From Acanthaster planci (Eukaryota > Echinodermata > Asteroidea > Valvatida > Acanthasteridae), in contig NW_019091369.1 of the NCBI RefSeq assembly GCF_001949145.1, forward strand, positions 502,856-566,855: 64,000 bases of DNA, written 5' to 3'. This document shows positions 12,054 to 25,000 of this stretch, in pieces. Every line of letters begins with the position of its first letter. Position 1 is the first letter of the stretch. Both the position numbers and the translations under genes were made by a program. Under the pieces are notes generated by a model, which was not told where the DNA came from, did not search any database, and saw only the letters and a list, made by a program, of their open reading frames with translations.

Positions 12054-12402
12054 GCACGGTCAGTCCAAGGTGAGGTATAAAAGATTCAGTCGTCAAACTT
12101 TGATGGCTCTATTTTTTCCCGCCTACAAAATGAATATTTTACTGCCGATTTAATCGCCGCTAGTTTGAAGCGACAAGGTTGTGTCCTTTTTCCGGCCGAA
12201 CTGGACAAAGACAGTTAACTTCATCGACAAAGATCAAAGTTCAAAGGGAGAGAAAAATGTGAATGTGGCCTAGAAAGGTGCCGTATTTACAAGCAGAGTA
12301 ACTAGATTCGTAACTCCTGCGAGTATGCGTTCTCCATCAGCTTCCTGACGGGGTGAAAACTTCCCAAATGACACGTGACAGCCATTACCCAATCATTGTT
12401 GG

Positions 12403-12410
12403 TTTATATA
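12403..12410 (-). promoter_or_regulatory. Candidate TATA box of gene 1
   Basis: On the minus strand this reads TATATAAA, within CAGCTATATAAACC. It lies about 350 bases upstream of the first ATG of gene 1 in the right orientation, so initiation would be expected near 12370-12380 with a 5' UTR of roughly 320-340 bases. A CACGTG E-box lies just downstream at 12372-12377. No transcript evidence is available, and many Hox promoters are TATA-less. Confidence 0.45.
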
Positions 12411-15248
12411 GCTGAAAGATAGCGGATGGGTCTTGACGCTGTCTCCAGAGGGGGTCCAGTCAAGTACCTTGGGTTCAACCCATGCGATTAGCGGTGATGT
12501 ATAAATTACAAACATAAATGGCTAAAGTGTTACCGCCTTGCATGGTCGAGAGCGGCTTGCTTGTAATCTTCCGTCATGAGACGTTAGATGGACGCTCGTG
12601 CTGGCCCAAGTTGTTTGTCCCTAATCGAATTACAGTCCTAGTGTTCCATGAATTCATTATTTTGACACACCGAATAAATCCAGAGTGATCCACACAGAGG
12701 CAGAATTAGGTTAAAAGTTGAACGTTTTTCAATTGGGCAGAGAAATTTCCGGTCTTGTGTTCACGTTTTATAAAAATCTCACAGAAAATTAGGCCAATTT
12801 GAGTTTCGGTGACCATATACTTCCATTTACTGTCAGTAAAGCCATGGAACATTGTGTACTCAGTTTCTGGAGTCGTTTCAAGAGTTACTTCGAAGATTCT
12901 AGCTCAATGAGTGACATTTTAAGACTTTATTCTTTCAGAGGCGTCCAACTTTAAATTGGTACTAACCGACTGAGCTCACTTAAGAATAGCCAGCTTTATC
13001 CCAACTTCTACAATGACTGTTGAATAGGAAATCCAATGTGAATTAAGAACGCAGAGATAAATTCAATATTTCCTTTAAAAGCAAGAAGACAGCATCAACT
13101 AAAAAGTGAAATGTACAGACATTTTGTTACTTGTAAGTACGGACACCTCCATAGATGTTAATTTGTGAATCAACCTAATGACAAAGCCACAGGATATCAG
13201 AGCCTTTTTCTGTAACTGTCGAACACCATGGAAAGAATTTTACACAGTGTAAATAAACAAGAATGTTCAACTTTTTTCACATGATGTTGGTTTTTTCATA
13301 TCGATTCCAAGGGCTCTGTTTGCTCTCGCTTATGCAAACTAAAACAAAATTACTGAAAATGTGATTTTTAGGGTCGTTTTGTGGGATCAAATCACATTTT
13401 AGATTGCAGGGTGTGACTGACTGGTTGGGAATGAGCGTTTATCGCTTACCTCATCACTCAGCGCGGAGCGGTTGGCCCAATAAGGTCAAAGAATACTTCT
13501 GGTCGTTCGACACTTTCTGTACGAACAAGAACAGCGAAACAATTACGCTGATAACTCTTATTTGGTTTACACAAGTACTTATTTCGCCCGCAATAACTGT
13601 ATTTGTGAAATGTGTTTGATCTGACGTTTGAGTTTTGATTGACGGATTACTTTAAACAGTTAGGCCAAAACAAAGACAGACGTACACACTAGCACAGTCA
13701 GTCTACCCTCAGCTTAATTTAAAGCAGATGAAAACCAGGCGGGAGGGCGGCCGGAACCTGTCCGAAGTTAACCTTTCCTTGGACATTTGGACTCAATAAA
13801 CACCAAAACCTCGGTTTTTTTCCTTTTCTTCTCGGATATCAAAGCATGTTCGGGGCGGTTCTACGGTAAGGGTTTACGACCGCTTCAGCGGACGGACCCC
13901 ACAGTTTCTGTCGGAAATCAAAGGCAGCCGACGGCAATCAAATGGAGTCGTATAAGCCGTCAGAGCTAAACGAACCGGACTTCGGAAAACAGCCAATGGA
14001 CAGACAAATTGCTCTTGTTTGTTGTTTTTTTATATAAACTAGGTCGTGATAATCTGGATAAAAGTAAGGGGATTTTTCTGTACGCATAACAGCAATGATA
14101 ACTATGGGGTACTAGAATATGCTACACGATTCGTTTCGGAAAAAATCAATGTTGTTAATTTTTGTCTAAAAGTAACTTAAAACGTCAATCTTCGAGTCGA
14201 TTTTCAGCACTTGTCATATACTAAAAAGTTGAAAATTGCGTTGTATGTATTGGTAAACCCAGCACTATTCATCAACTTATAAATGCATCTGGGCTTGCCC
14301 CAATGTTTAAATAGATTACACAAGTATTTATTAATCATAATCTGAAATGATTATTTCAAAAGACGATCGAATTACTTTTTACACCTTATATGTATCGTTT
14401 CCTACCTAAAAGATCGTCATCACCAGAAATTCACTTTCGATCGGGTTCCCGGAATCTGTTTTCTAAATTGTTGTAGAAAATAGTGCCTGACTAGTTTTTG
14501 CTTAAAGTGCCTCTCATTCAAAAATTCGTCTCTCCCTTTCACGTTTAAGTTCCCAAAATGAACAGATTGATTTGCTTTCAATGTAATGTGGCCTACTGAT
14601 CCCCTATTCGTGAATGAGTTAAATGAACACACACTCTCTCCTTTCAAGAAATCACTGAGAATGGCGCTTGTCTTGTCAAAGGTGGATTCGCTAGAAGATT
14701 AGTAGGCTAGTCTAAAAGGCTTCACAGCCCTTATGTTGTTCATTATGAAAGTCCATTTCCCATAAATAAAACAGAAATTCGAGTAACTTATCATAAATGC
14801 TTCTCGGCTCTAGCTGATCACTGACAATTTGCTTCAGATTCATCGAGGCGTTAAGTGCCCCCAATTGCCCATGCTTGACAAGGCTCTTCCCTGTTCAAAG
14901 AAATGAAGACTTCTGTTTGTTTCATGTCATTTTGCCCGATTTCAGTGCAGGAGTTTTACACTAGAGGATTCAAGTGCCTCAAGGCCATATGGATGTCTAT
15001 TGATATAAGTTTCTTATAGTACGCCGGGGAGGGGGCAAAGAGGGGCTCTGCCTCCCCGTCAAACATCTGTGTCCCCTCCCCTTCCCTCCCCAAATGTAAG
15101 CCTCACAACGAATACTCCTAAGCGAAGCATCCAGAAACAGGGTTGTGCCCTCCAAGGATGTGCGCCATTTTAATAATACCCCAGTTGAGCCATCACTGTG
15201 CCGCTGATAAGACCAAGGGTGTGATGTCTTTTCATAAGCTCCCATGTT

Positions 15249-15272
15249 AAATTTTGAGCATGCTCAAAATTT
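15249..15272. repeat. Perfect 24-bp palindrome
   Basis: Twelve consecutive bases on each side of the GCA/TGC centre (between 15260 and 15261) are exactly complementary, with no loop. The arms are AAATTTTGAGCA and its complement. It could be a dimeric protein site or the meeting point of two terminal inverted repeats. No flanking direct repeat is evident. Confidence 0.7.
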
Positions 15273-18200
15273 TGGCACGACTTCCCTGTCCACGGAGACC
15301 CTGTTGATATCAGTTCTCACAGAGTTCTTACCACGATGTACAAGATCTTACCATGACCGCCACGCTCTCCCGATTTCTGGAGGACGTAAGATCGTGTTTG
15401 AATCTGATGGGGGGGTTATAGTAGTGAGTGAACAGTGCTTCACCGTTCATGAGCAAAGGAATGTCGCTACATGTACTTTAAATTTGTTTAAGGTTCACCT
15501 TCCGGACTAAAGTCGTGGTGAAAGGGCAAATTCTTCTTCTTCGGGTTTGACTTGAGAGGATTATGTGAAATTATTGAACACATTTTTAACTCCATTCTTT
15601 TACTGCATCGTGCAGTCAGTAGGCTTAAGAAAAATGAGTGCGGCCTGGATGCCGATCATTCCAGAGATATATGACAAATCACACTTTGCAACTTTCAAAT
15701 CTCTTCTTTTTTCCCCCACCCTTCTAGTTTCAGTTTTGTTTTCCTCCGTGGGCAATTCGAATGCCCATACATGCCAACGTAATTAGAAACTCACCAGTCG
15801 CTGCTGGAACATAGGGTGGCTCTGTGAGGCAGAAACCGCAGATTAAACGATGCAATCTAGACCTCAGTATCACCCAGTCTGTACGCCTTGCCAGGGTTCG
15901 TTCCTGTCAGCTACTTAAAGCCTTTAATTAACGACCTCGGTTGAGTACTGGGGACAACGTGTATCTTCTGATGTACCGATGGTGTAGTCAGGCCCATATG
16001 GTGGCCATATATCAATCGAAGATGCACCCTCTGCGCCTGCAAGATGTGGCAGGCATGCAAGAGATAGAATCCTTTAAGGTGTTCAGAAAGTAAGACACTT
16101 TGCTATGTAGGTTAAGAAGCATTGAACATGGAAGCATGGTTTGTCAGTCTGATCCATAACCACGTAAAGGTAAATATTTCATATCCAAAAAATTAAAATT
16201 GGCAGTCATCGGTCTGAAAAGGAATTAGAGCAGAAAGTAAAAAGCAGTTTTGGCGCTAAAGTAGTTGAAATTTGGCGGGAATTTTGTAACAATTGCCAGA
16301 GAGGAGCACTACGTTCTTTCTACATTGAATTGCTTTCCTAGCAGGGCGCGGTATTTCAAAGACGAAGTTTAACTATCGGCAGAATACATAGTGATTTATT
16401 CCTTCTTTTTCCATTCTGTTTTCTGTAATAGTCTAATGATTTGGGTGGGTTTGGGGAAAGGGAGGGGTTAATTTTACAATTTTATAATCAACTTTTCCGT
16501 AGCATTTTGGGTAAGCATATCTTTAACGTTCAAAGATAGAACATCTATCAGACAGAAAAAAAGGACTTCCCTTTTGCGTTTTAGTGGGAGATATACTTTG
16601 ATAATCGCTTTCAACAAAGCCGCCAAAGTTACTCCTCGACAACGCAAATATCAATTTTTTATTTTCCCCTGCCTTCGAAGGCTGATCAGGCACGACATTT
16701 TCGGGGGGGGGGCAATTTTTTCAATGGCAGCTTTTTTTGCAACCATTTATAGCCTTTCTGACGAGTAGGATAAAGTTTTGGGCTTCTGACATGCTTTGGA
16801 GAGGAGGGGAAATAAAGTAAGTAAACAATGCATATGGGTAACTCAAGAAATTAGGGGTCTTTTTTATTCGTGTCACATCTGACACATGATTTTGTAAGTT
16901 CAAACACATTTTCTTATTTCTAAGAGTGATGAATTAATGCAAATTACCTGCCAAACAAATCGTAATACATGTAGTTTGAAATCAGTTCCGGTGATTTTTC
17001 CATGTCAAACAACAAAGGTCAGATGTAACAGGGACACAAAACTGTCACACCTTTCGGTAAATTCTGCCTCTTAGCACTCTACAGAAGAAAGAAATGAGTT
17101 GCAATAGGCTGTTTGCCTGGTGAATTTAAAGTCACGGTGCTGCAAGTGCTGAGCAAGTGTCATTGTACCGTCAAAGAGTGAAGAGATCATTCTAAGCTTT
17201 TAGCACCGGTTTTACTATGCACTGAATCCTCTTTGATCAAGGTACCTACCGAGACCAGTTTACTTACAAGGTTGAAAGAACAAGCTACCACGTGACTTCT
17301 AAATCCTTTCATTAGTACACTATAAATCCGCACGTCTCCTTGCCATTTACGGCCTTAGTCCCCCAATATCCACACCAACATGCACAACGAGAGTACTTTT
17401 TCCGTTGTTTTTAAGAAAGAAAAGATTTGAGATAAAACGCAATCGTAAATGAGATTTATCATAACTGACACAGACTTGGAAATTAGCAGACTGCGAATCA
17501 TTTACATATCCATCAGCTTCTTTCAGTCACAGCCCACGTTACTCTTTCCTGAAGCTACTGACGAGAATTGCACAGAAACTATACTTTCAAAGTTACGAGA
17601 GAGATTGTCCAGCGGTTAGTAAGATATGGCGCCCTCTTCATGACTGTTGTTGAAATTCTTGTATTAGACGTCTTTTGATTTTTACAAAGTTACGGGCAGC
17701 GTTGCGAAAACGGGCATCCATTTGACATGGATATCTTCACTGTAGGCTCGATGGTGCAAGCAGAATATATAAGGAAAGATTAAATGCATCAAAGGACTGA
17801 AGGACGGTATCAAATCCAATTTTTTTCCAGAAATTTCGCCCAGGCTTGTTACTATTATAGAGCCTGACAGTTGAGTCCCTATAACGGCGCGTCCGGTGTG
17901 CCGGGAAAAAAATAACGTGCAAAAATTTGACAATTCCACTGTTTTTCCTTCGTTAACGTCTGAAAAAATCTCTTAAAAAAGCTTTGTAAAATATTGAGTT
18001 TATGGCAATTTATAGAAAGTGAAATATTACTAACCTGAAAGAGCAACGTCGTAGTAAAAATTGGCCCCTCACGTCTGAAAATCGACAATACAGGCGTGAC
18101 GACGCAGATAAAAAGTTACAGTATTGAGTTTTAGGCTACCGTATAGACTTTAGTTAAATGTTGAAATAAAAGCAAAACAAATATAAGTTTAGCATTTTTA

Positions 18201-18716
18201 CACGTTTAACGGAAGTAAAATGCATTTACGAAAAATTTTAAAGTCTTATCTTTAGCCTTTCCTAATAAGAACTCCATCGGGTCAGCTCCACTAAGTCTAA
18301 AATCCATCTACAGACTGCAGGTAGATAAATCTTTGCAACGTTAATCATTATCGTTTTCACGTCAGTAAATGAAATGAAAACGAATGTGCATGAACAAGAA
18401 AACCTAGGAACGATAATGCCGGAAATGAAAGATCGTTCAGGAAATTTGGGTTGTTAACCATCTCCATGTGACTTTATCACGATACCACTTGAAGAAAAAA
18501 GGCCAACCTTCAAGAATGAGTGTTTCTTGGGATGGTTTCAGTTAAGAATTATTCTTCCATAAATTAATGAAACGTGATAGACTGGCCCCAAGTAAAATCC
18601 CCATAGGCGTACCACGCTGGGGTTCCGGAAGCTCGTCGCCCGTGTCCTTTTACCCTTTAGACACTATTGCTTCTTTTGTCTACGGCCTTCCACCCAGCAG
18701 AGCTGTGCATAGCGAG

Positions 18717-18885
18717 ATTAGCGCCAGCTTCAGATTTTGGAAACAAAATGGCTGTCTACTATGTGTACAGTAGTACAGCGTGCAGCTATTGTCTACCAAC
18801 TGTCCATGTTCACTGGTGCATACACCTGCAAGTTTATTGCCAACAGTGGTAACACTCATGTCGCAACTCCTTCTCACGGCTCTGC
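18717..18885 (+). repeat. Dispersed repeat, copy 1 (about 170 bp)
   Basis: This copy and the one at 40456-40623 share, in the same order and orientation, ATTAGCGCCA, CTTCAGA followed by TTTGGAA, ATGGCTGT, TATGTGT, and at the end ACACTCATGTCGCAACTC. The two copies are 169 and 168 bases long with many substitutions between them, so this is an old interspersed repeat. A minus-strand open frame of 166 codons (18680-19180) runs through it and is probably not a gene. Confidence 0.75.
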
Positions 18886-19254
18886 CATCCAGTGAATAAG
18901 AGCGCCCTCCCTGGGTAATCTCCGTCATATCTACTGGCAAGCGACAACAGGATGCACACCGTACCAGTCCGTCGTCAGCGTGACGTTGGGATCTTTCGTG
19001 AAAGTAAAAGTCATGATTTACACAGACTAAAACATTCCACTCTGAATCAAGGGCGGTAGGCGGGTTAACCTCCCCAGCCCTATCGGGGCTCAAACTATTC
19101 ATTGAAAGCTTAAGCTTTTCAAGTTGGAACAAACTGAATGACGTTCTTAAATCATTGCCAACTCCGCCTGCATTTGCCAAGAAACTGAAAATGACACTAC
19201 TTAATACATATTTGGAAAATTTGTGATGCCACTTAATTATTATACAATGTACAC

Positions 19255-19566
19255 ATCAGACAGATGGATTCAGCCATGGTTAAGTCTTGTCTCATTCCTG
19301 TACATGTATATCTAATGTTTGTATAGTCCTTGTTCTTGTCAGTCCCAGGTCAGGGTACAAAAGCTTTTAGCTTTACCCTCGTACCTAGATGTTGCCCCCT
19401 GCTTTTGTGCTCAAGTGATATTATTATTTGTCCTGCGTAATAATTCAATTGTTTAAATGTATTTTGAATTTAAATATGCGCATTCTTGTTCTTAAGTATA
19501 GCAATGTACTATCTATGTGTCTTTGTAGGGCAATGTTGAAATAAATGTTGAATTTTAAAAAAAAAT
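19255..19566 (+). mobile_element. Probable 3' end of a retroelement (poly(A) tail)
   Basis: The segment ends in GTTGAAATAAATGTTGAATTTT followed by an A run ending at 19566; AATAAA placed just before poly(A) is the signature of a reverse-transcribed RNA end. The body (CCCCTGCTTTTGTGCTCAAG, then AT-rich) looks like an untranslated 3' tail. No reverse transcriptase remnant is seen, so it would be a 5'-truncated non-LTR element or a processed retrocopy. The left boundary is a guess. Confidence 0.45.
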
Positions 19567-20919
19567 GTGAAATTTTCCACAGCTATCCTACAATCATCAC
19601 AGCCATGCACCTTTAAAATTTAAAACGAAAGAGGGCATTGTTGCTGCAATGTCTGTATGGGAAGATACCGTTCATTTGGGGATTTTCTGGCCAAACTTTC
19701 AAGACAAAATTTGCTTATAAGGATTCTTGAAAATATTTGTGGACAAACGGTTCGTCGGTTCATGTCATAAATTGAAACAATAGCGATCGACTTCCCAAAG
19801 TAAATAACTTTAAGACTGCCAAAATATATCCAAGGCTTAGAAAAGAAACATCTTTAACACTGAGGTTTCTTATTTGGATGACGTCACACTTTTGCTTATA
19901 AAACGAAGCATTTGTAGGAACTGTTATCTTAAAAATCACAATAAGAGTATTAGCAGGGCTCCATATCTTATACATCCTGTTCAGGGGCAAATTCGAGGTA
20001 TACGGTTTGAGAAATATTGTGTACATTTTACCATGTAATGTGCAACACTGTCAGCGATGTTGTACAATTCGTGCTGTGTTGAAAAACAACGTGATGACCC
20101 CAGCCAAATGAAAACCAGAATTACCACTGGACCTCAATATAAATAAACTTTCCTTCTCTTGATTTACAGCATTACGGCCCGAGTGGTTTGACAATAATTA
20201 TGACGAAAGGTAAGTCTTTAAACCCATGAAAGTGTAACAGACCGATTGATTTGATTGACCCAGCGAACCAGTAGGGAAACCTCTGGCATGCAGAGCAGTT
20301 GTTCCCTAAACAACTGGCATACTTCTCAAAACCTTAAGTTCAAGTCTTTTTTTATCCAAGTTGTTATAATTGACGCCATTATATTTCAAGGATTCTCTTT
20401 CAAGGCTGTGTCGCTCGTTTCACTTATAGATCGCATTATTAAACTCAACTAGAATATGCAAATGCTACACTGGGAATTGACTGGATGTCAATGAGCTACG
20501 CCATACGGCTGAAATGATAATGTAATCGCGATCGTTTCTTTCACGGATTTATCTTGTTCAAGGGAAAGCATCAGTGTACTTGGATTTTTTTTCAGGTGTA
20601 AAAATGGTTAATTGTATGACAACTTAATTTTTACTGATAGTGTCTTTGTGACCATAAACAACAATCAAACTTTTTTCCGAGATAATTGAAAGCTGATTTT
20701 TTTTTGGGGGGGGGGCAGAATTTTGTTTCACACAATCTCTCCGTGAACCAATGCAATTTGAGTCTCTGTCAGCATTCAATCTTATCACAAGTTTACAGAT
20801 ATACAGTCAAACCATGTAATTTCTACACACATGTATCGACATAAGCCAGGCGTGCGTTTGCGTTTTGAATTCATAAATACATCAGTTTTATGACCAACAG
20901 TGGTTCAGTTGAGCACCAA

Positions 20920-21180
20920 TAACCACCGATAGGTACGGTGTAAACACGCGGAGCCGAAGCACCTCCGTGCCGGCCGCTACAGTGCGGAGTTGGGGTTGGG
21001 GCGGTGTCGTTTAACTGGGACAGGCACACATCGGTAAATAAACACGCATGTCATACCCGGGAAGAGTGATGGGGGGTCGTATCTCTTCCTGGTGTTGGCT
21101 GCCGACGAGACGGACGTATACGACACATGGGTTAAGACAAACATGCCTTTGATGTCACCCGCTGTCCATGCGGCCATTTT
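20920..21180. promoter_or_regulatory. GC-rich intergenic island, candidate control element
   Basis: CpG-bearing, G+C-rich block in AT-rich surroundings. It contains GGTAAATAAACACG, which has a forkhead-type core (TAAACA), and many short GC words. There is no credible reading frame. It is proposed on composition alone. Confidence 0.3.
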
Positions 21181-21859
21181 CTGACCTGTTCAGACACACA
21201 ATCCATGTCGTGGCTGGAAATTTGACAAAAGCAAATATTCAAAACTGTTCTAGAACCACACTCGACTGTTCTTTGTTTTTAGATTTAAAAAAAATAAACG
21301 GTTTATTCTCAAATGGTTGGTATCCACATTATTTAAACAAAACGGTAACTTATCAAGCTTCATTTCAACATAAAAGACTTCTTTAATCAAAATAAAATCT
21401 TTTACAAATTAATGACATCGATATATTTCACAGAGATTTCATCTAAGGTTCATAGCAAGTGTTCTTTGAGCCTCATTGATATTCCAATACATTCCACATA
21501 AAGTATTAATGATGAGAAGAAGTGATTGTGTTTTTATTTTGTATCTTTTTCTGGATTCCAGAACATAACCACTCGGGAAGTTCATACATCTCAAAATGTA
21601 TGATAGTAATTCCAACTAGACACACTGTTTCTTTTTAGCTTTTCTTGTCAAGAGTGCAGACTAAATGCCATCGTTGAAAGTGTCCCAATTTAATTACAAT
21701 ATTACGTGCGAAAAAGGGGACTTTTCAGGATTCTTAAGATTTTATAAGTATGAATATTATGCATTAAAATCGTGCATACAAAAATGTGTAACAGCTCTGA
21801 AATTTAATGCCATGGACCGATGGAACGAACTAGCATCCCGTTCAAAAGGGATCGTTTAG

Positions 21860-22080
21860 TGGTGAGTTATTGCACGCATGGTCACGGTCCAGGTATCCGT
21901 CTCTCCCCGAGCCAGCAAGATCAAGGTATACGGGGCTACACCTGCGACCTTCCCGGTCGGATTTTAGGTCGCGCACCGGTAATTGATCCTACTCGCTTAC
22001 TTTCACGCGGAGTTTCGTCACTCCTCGATCAAGCATCAGGAAAATTTTCTGCTCGAGGAAGAAATTTTAAAAGATCCGGA
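21860..22080. promoter_or_regulatory. GC-rich intergenic island, candidate control element
   Basis: A second compositional island, about 700 bases after the previous one. It includes GCACCGGTAATTGATCC, which has a homeodomain core, and GCGACC/GGTCGC words. A frame of 90 codons crosses it (21820-22092) but has no recognisable domain. Proposed on composition alone. Confidence 0.28.
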
Positions 22081-25000
22081 AATGCTGTGTAACAATATTA
22101 TATCAGAGCCAGTTGGAAAAGGCAGGTCTTCTTTCTAATGAACGAAAGTATTCAACAAATCAACACCTCTGGACTCGGTTTCCACCCCCTCCACAAAAAG
22201 CCTCACTTTATGCAAAGAAAGAAGTACTTTCCTTTCTCTCATGCTTGAGGAATTACAGGCGAGAGGATTCCAATGAATAAAGTAATCTGTAGCTAGCAGA
22301 TTATATGTAGAAAGCATGTGAATCTTGAAAAATGAACGGACACGGTTGGACAGCGTTAAGCAAAACAGTACGCACACATAACATTGTACATGTAAATTTA
22401 ATTCATGGGTGGTTGAATCCGTGTTCCCGAATTCTGAAACAGTGTTACAGTTATTTTGCCTGTTGGGTAATTGCGATAATGACGTCAACGATAACATTAT
22501 GTTGAATTCAGTAAGATCAAATATTTTGTTGAATGTATCTGTGATTTTGTGAATTTCGTTGGACAACGCGAACATGTCCCTTTCGATCACGAGTCAGTTT
22601 GGACAATGAGGCGTTAGCGTAAATGGCTGATAGCACAGCCCGTCACTCACGGCTTAAAACGTACACTGCACACGCTGCGATTATTATCGTACTCGGAAAC
22701 AAGTCCGGAAGTTCTCATATGATTGGGTTTCAACTTTTGTTATACAAAGTAGAGGAATTCGATGTCAAAATAGCATTATTGTGTTATTTTGCAAACCGTT
22801 CTTTGACCACAGGTGCTTAAAATTGATAAATGTTGAAGTTTGTGTAAAGAAATCTAAGGTACGATTTTCATACATCCTTGGTAAAAAAGAATGTTTGAAC
22901 TCATTAGCATGGGAAATGCTCCCCATCAAAAATTTAAGAACTGAACCGTCAAATCCAATCGTCGTAGTAAGTTTTTGTATTGTCTCACTTTTTTTATCGA
23001 TAATTCGTTTTTATCGATGAAAAGGAAACCTAATCATAGCCACATCGGAACGTGCTATGAACCAACAGAAAATTAAACTTTGAAATTTAGATGGTATACA
23101 TCATTTTTATAAGTAACTGCTCCCTTGATTTTTAAATTAGTCAAAAATTAAAATATAAACAGAACTTATGAATTTATGAATGCACTTTGTCAACAGCGTA
23201 CATCTCCACTACATCATACCTTCTTTTGTTTTTGAATTCAATTTGAACTATTAACGAAAAATAATTGTCTACCGAACTTCCAAGTTTCTGGACAAAAATC
23301 AAAATGCCTGCCAATTCGATCAGAAATGTTTTTTAAAACATGACCAGAAAAAGGAGAGAAATGAGCTATTTTTCCAGTTAAAGACATCGATACGAAGAGG
23401 ACTCCTAGGCCTTAACATCGCGACGAAACTGTTCATCAGGTTACTGTGGGCCTATGGGGGCGAAAGGGATAAAGTCTTAAATGAGATGAACCACTGAAGA
23501 CAGCTGGACTTTTTTCTTGCGGTGCACTGTCATGTGTTTTGTTTGATTCGGGTGATATATCGACACCAATAAAAAGAAAATTGATTGAGCGCCAAAGTCG
23601 GCTTTTCAGAGATACATTCGCCTGGAGACAGCGGTAAACCAACCGTTTAAAGATTGTATTCAAGGGGGTATGGCATCGAACCACTCTGATATTTGTGGGT
23701 TTTTATTTGTAGGTTTTTCGAAATAAGATGGTGTTCGTCCGAGTACAGACTTGACATTGCTGTTTGCCACGAAACGGTTGTTCAAGGACAGATAAGCAAT
23801 GCACTTAATTGTGGATACACTTCAGACTGTCCCTTTAATGTTTTATTTGGCAACCACGTTTCTCACCTTTGGCAGAAAAGGACAGATTTTTTTCGCCCGT
23901 ATTACAAATTTCGTTGACTGGAAAATGAGCGGAAGATCAACGGTTCGAGCGAACTGACTTACCGGTGAACGGCAGCTGGGTCCCCCGTCATTCGACTCCA
24001 AACGTCCCCTGTTTCTTCCTTGTTCCCAACTTCATCACAACCGTGAGTAAACACCCAGAAATATAAGATTTAACGATGAGTAACGCTCACACAATCTTAA
24101 AAGCAAATGATCCGATATAATTTTTTTCTGCGGTTATACTTATTTGATATAGGTTAGGCCCAATTCGTTTTAATCATTTTTTTCAGGGTCACGTGATTCC
24201 ACTGGCGCGCAGGCCATGAATCTCCTGGGCTTATAGGGTCAGACTTATCGGCTCCGTGGTGATGCCGTGGTTTAAACTTGAAACTCAACAGACAGACATT
24301 ATAGCTTGCCTATTAGACTATTATTTTGTTGGTTGGCGGTAAAACATTGAGATAAATACTGCGTAGATCTGAGAGTTTCCTGGATATCGCTTTTCATCCT
24401 CATTTTGTTGTTTGCAAAGGCTGGATTTGAAAAGCAGTGAAATAGACGCTTTTTCGCTTTGTATGAAAAAATCAATGATTCTTTGTGTTGATTTATCTTT
24501 ATAGCCGTTCATGATGAAATAAGTTTGATTAAATACAGACAATTTAGATTTTTAACTTCGACTTTATAACTTCAGAGAATCTCTGGTCACTTTTTATCTC
24601 TCGTTTCAAGTCCACTTTTTCTCTGTTGGTATGAATTTCTGTTTTATAAGCTGTTAACTTGGCACTAAGGCATGGTTTATTTATGGTTCTGTACTTCGGC
24701 GAAGACCTATAGACTATTTACCCATGTACACGCACATCTGGACTTACACTGGACATACACGTATTAGCTTAACGAGCAAGTTCATTCATGTATCCTCTTT
24801 TATCATTTATCGCAGTATTAGGTTTTGTTTATAATATTCACTATCTCTGATACTTGTAGCGACCGAAAGGACGAATTCACTTTGCTCAACTGAGAACATT
24901 GTATGGCTACTCTTAGTTTGGTCCAGCGCCCTCAATAAGCAATGAAAAGGACGCCCGCTTCAGACGCATTGTGACAATAGGCTGCAATGGGGTCGATATT

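Noticed and set aside
18680-19180. 166-codon open frame on the minus strand
   Set aside because: It runs through a dispersed repeat (18717-18885), has no recognisable domain or signal, and its composition matches non-coding surroundings.
22135-22590. 151-codon open frame on the minus strand
   Set aside because: No familiar motif, no splice context and no GC or codon signal unlike the flanks; a length reachable by chance in 64 kb of AT-rich DNA.
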